In this document: piece after piece, positions 61,858 through 64,000 of the stretch | How positions within the stretch are numbered: position 1 is the stretch's first letter | Layout: each line of letters starts with the position of its first letter | Assembly: GCF_047511655.1 (NCBI RefSeq) | Contig: NC_133387.1 | Location: 20,206,353-20,270,352 of the forward strand | Direction: 5' to 3' | From: Castor canadensis | Lineage: Eukaryota > Chordata > Mammalia > Rodentia > Castoridae | Length of the DNA stretch: 64,000 nucleotides | The notes under the pieces: model-generated | The model's database searches: none | What the model saw: only the letters and a program-made list of their open reading frames with translations | What the model was told of the DNA's origin: nothing | Position numbers and translations under genes: made by a program

Positions 61858-63048
61858 TTTTATTTTTTTTTCATTTTTCTTTTATTATTCATATGTGCAT
61901 ACAAGGCTTGGTTTATTTCTCCCCCCTGCCCCCACCCCCTCCCTTACCACCCACTCCACCCCCTCCCGCTCCCCCCCTCAATACCCAGCAGAAACTATTT
62001 TGCCCTTATCTCTAATTTTGTTGTAGAGAGAGTATAAGCAATAATAGGAAGGAACAAGGGGTTTTGCTGGTTGAGATAAGGATAGCTATACAGGGCATTG
62101 ACTCACATTGATTTCCTGTGCGTGGGTGTTACCTTCTAGGTTAATTCTTTTTGATCTAACCTTTTCTCTAGTACCTGGTCCCCTTTTCCTATTGGCCTCA
62201 GTTGCTTTAAGGTATCTGCTTTAGTTTCTCTGCATTAAGGGCAACAAATGCTAGCTAGTTTTTTAGGTGTCTTACCTATCCTCACCCCTCCCTTGTGTGC
62301 TCTCGCTTTTATCATGTGCTCATAGTCCAATCCCCTTGTTGTGTTTGCCCTTGATCTAATGTCCACATATGAGGGAGAACATACGATTTTTGGTTTTTTG
62401 AGCCAGGCTAACCTCACTCAGAATGATGTTCTCCAATTCCATCCATTTACCAGCGAATGATAACATTTCGTTCTTCTTCATGGCTGCATAAAATTCCATT
62501 GTGTATAGATACCACATTTTCTTAATCCATTCGTCAGTGCTGGGGCATCTTGGCTGTTTCCATAACTTGGCTATTGTGATTAGTGCCGCAATAAACATGG
62601 ATGTGCAGGTGCCTCTGGAGTAACAGTCTTTTGGGTATATCCCCAAGAGTGGTATTGCTGGATCAAATGGTAGATCGATGTCCAGCTTTTTAAGTAGCCT
62701 CCAAATTTTTTTCCAGAGTGGTTGTACTAGTCTACATTCCCACCAACAGTGTAAGAGGGTTCCTTTTTCCCCGCATCCTCGCCAACACCTGTTGTTGGTG
62801 GTGTTGCTGATGATGGCTATTCTAACAGGGGTGAGGTGGAATCTTAGTGTGGTTTTAATTTGCATTTCCTTTATTGCTAGAGATGGTGAGCATTTTTTCA
62901 TGTGTTTTCTGGCCATTTGAATTTCTTCTTTTGAGAAAGTTCTGTTTAGTTCACATGCCCATTTCTTTATTGGTTCATTAGTTTTGGGAGAATTTAGTTT
63001 TTTAAGTTCCCTGTATATTCTGGTTATCAGTCCTTTGTCTGATGTATA
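61858..63048 (-). mobile_element. Young 5'-truncated L1, antisense
   Basis: A T-rich start is followed by the antisense 3' UTR with a C-rich tract and ORF2 C-terminus. An uninterrupted frame of 186 codons (62916-62356) runs through [26 protein letters not shown] and [11 protein letters not shown] to [10 protein letters not shown]. The perfect 16-base target duplication ttaactgggcatttta lies at 61842-61857 and 63049-63064. Copy 1 of the duplication lacks it. The open frame and clean flanks mark it as one of the youngest events here. Confidence 0.95.
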
Positions 63049-63064
63049 TTAACTGGGCATTTTA

Positions 63065-63380
63065 AATCACACCTATAACCTTAGCTTCTTGGGAGGAGGA
63101 GATGGGGAGGATTGTGGTTCATGGCCACTACAGGGAAAGTTCACAAGACCCCATCTCAACCAATAAAAAGCTACCCATAGTGATGTTTACCCATCATCCC
63201 AGCTATGTGGGAAGCATGAATAGGAGGAGCATGGTCCAGACTAGGCCAGGCATACATTAGGGATCCTATCCCCCCAAAAAATGAAAGTAAAAAGTGCTGG
63301 CCTATGTTTCAAGTGGTAGAGCCTGCCTAGCACGTGCAAGGCTGAATCTAAACCCTGGTCCTTCCAAAAAATACAGAAAA
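63065..63380 (+). repeat. SINE fragments, copy 2 counterpart
   Basis: The text aatcacacctataaccttag and gggaggaggagatggggagg (B1-like) is followed by the ID-like ttcaagtggtagagcctgcc. It pairs with 14660-14990 in copy 1. Confidence 0.6.
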
Positions 63381-64000
63381 ACAGATATAAATAGTCCTGA
63401 TGCACAAATTGCATCTCTATGCCTACACTCCAAGCTCTTGGAGCACACTTTCCTATTTTCTGCCCTTCACTGCTTTGTCATACTTACCTAATAAAATATT
63501 TGCCAACCTTAGAGTTTATGTAGCATTTTGAAATTCTTTTCACCAACACATTCAAGAATTATGGAAATAATGGGTAATGATTTGTGGTGGTTTTATTTTT
63601 TCCTCTTTCTCTATCAAAAAAAAAAAAAAAACCCCAAACTCTCCTGTATCCCAGTCTAGTAACAGAATCAAGGCAGGGGAATAGTAGAGCTATGCAAGAA
63701 GGAAGGGGTCAGGAAAAGACTTGGAAGGAACAGAACACAAATTTGCCTTTAGAACTTCTAGAGCCTACCTCCCTTTGAAATTTGGTTCAGGCACTTACCA
63801 CTTGGCTGGACATGAGCACATTCTTTTGCCTCCCCATGCTTCAAATTCCTCTTCTTTAAAATGTGAAGGAGAAGAGATACATTCTGTGAGTTCACCCACT
63901 CAAAGTGCAGTTCAAATTGTGTTGATACAAATCAAACTCTCAACATACGTTGGTTACTATTACACTTTTTATTATTTTTATCCTTGTATCCTCAGTGTTA

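Larger units (their letters stand above)
50375..64000 (+). repeat. Segmental duplication, copy 2
   Basis: This is the partner of 5095-15573, in the same orientation. It is longer because it carries a SINE (about 52305-52400), two L1 insertions (52446-52999 and 61858-63048), a TA microsatellite and a 1.9-kb segment (about 55355-57290) that copy 1 lacks. Conversely it has an empty site at about 58195 where copy 1 carries an L1. It runs off the right edge. Confidence 0.9.

Noticed and set aside
1-64000. CRISPR arrays, bacterial operons, tRNA or rRNA genes
   Set aside because: None seen. The tRNA-like segments are SINEs with degraded structure, and the repeats are interspersed rather than regularly spaced.

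Overview
This is mammalian nuclear DNA. It is dominated by LINE-1 (L1) elements, short tRNA-derived and B1/Alu-like SINEs, and fragments of LTR retrotransposons, with no intact multi-exon gene. The many tRNA-derived (ID-like) SINEs ending in short A runs, together with B1-like SINEs and active-looking L1s, point to a rodent. A castorimorph (beaver-like) rodent is my guess from the SINE style, not something shown here. There are no bacterial-type operons, CRISPR arrays or viral genomes.

Two gene-derived loci stand out. The first, on the minus strand from 31542 down to 17361, is a decayed but still intron-containing member of the aldo-keto reductase 1B family (AKR1B10/AKR1B7/AKR1B8-like). Exons 1 and 2 are intact with correct splice sites. 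Exons 3, 5, 6 and 8 carry stops, frameshifting deletions or destroyed splice sites, and exons 4, 7, 9 and 10 were not found. Intron 1 holds a near full-length L1 of about 6.5 kb. The second, on the plus strand at 32977-34966, is a processed (intronless, polyadenylated) copy of the ATF1 transcription-factor mRNA. It appears to lie inside an older MaLR-type LTR.

The largest structure is a duplication in the same orientation. The block from about 5.1 kb to at least 15.57 kb matches the block from about 50.4 kb to the right edge of the window, about 45.3 kb away at the left end. The two copies flank the AKR1B pseudogene, as expected for one repeat unit of a tandem AKR1B gene array. Insertions present in one copy and absent from the other (L1s at 10277 in copy 1 and at 52446 and 61858 in copy 2, plus a SINE at 52305) post-date the duplication. 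A 1.9-kb stretch at 55355-57290 is found only in copy 2.

Layout: 0-4.7 kb, an old L1 split by a solo LTR; 5.1-15.6 kb, duplication copy 1; 15.6-31.6 kb, AKR1B pseudogene with the large L1 in intron 1; 32.4-35.1 kb, LTR and ATF1 retrocopy; 35.5-47.6 kb, a cluster of L1 insertions, two of them with 5' inversions; 47.6-50.2 kb, mostly unique sequence; 50.4-64 kb, duplication copy 2. I found no convincing undescribed biological system. The interest lies in the duplication, the step-by-step decay of the AKR1B gene and several very clearly bounded retrotransposition events.
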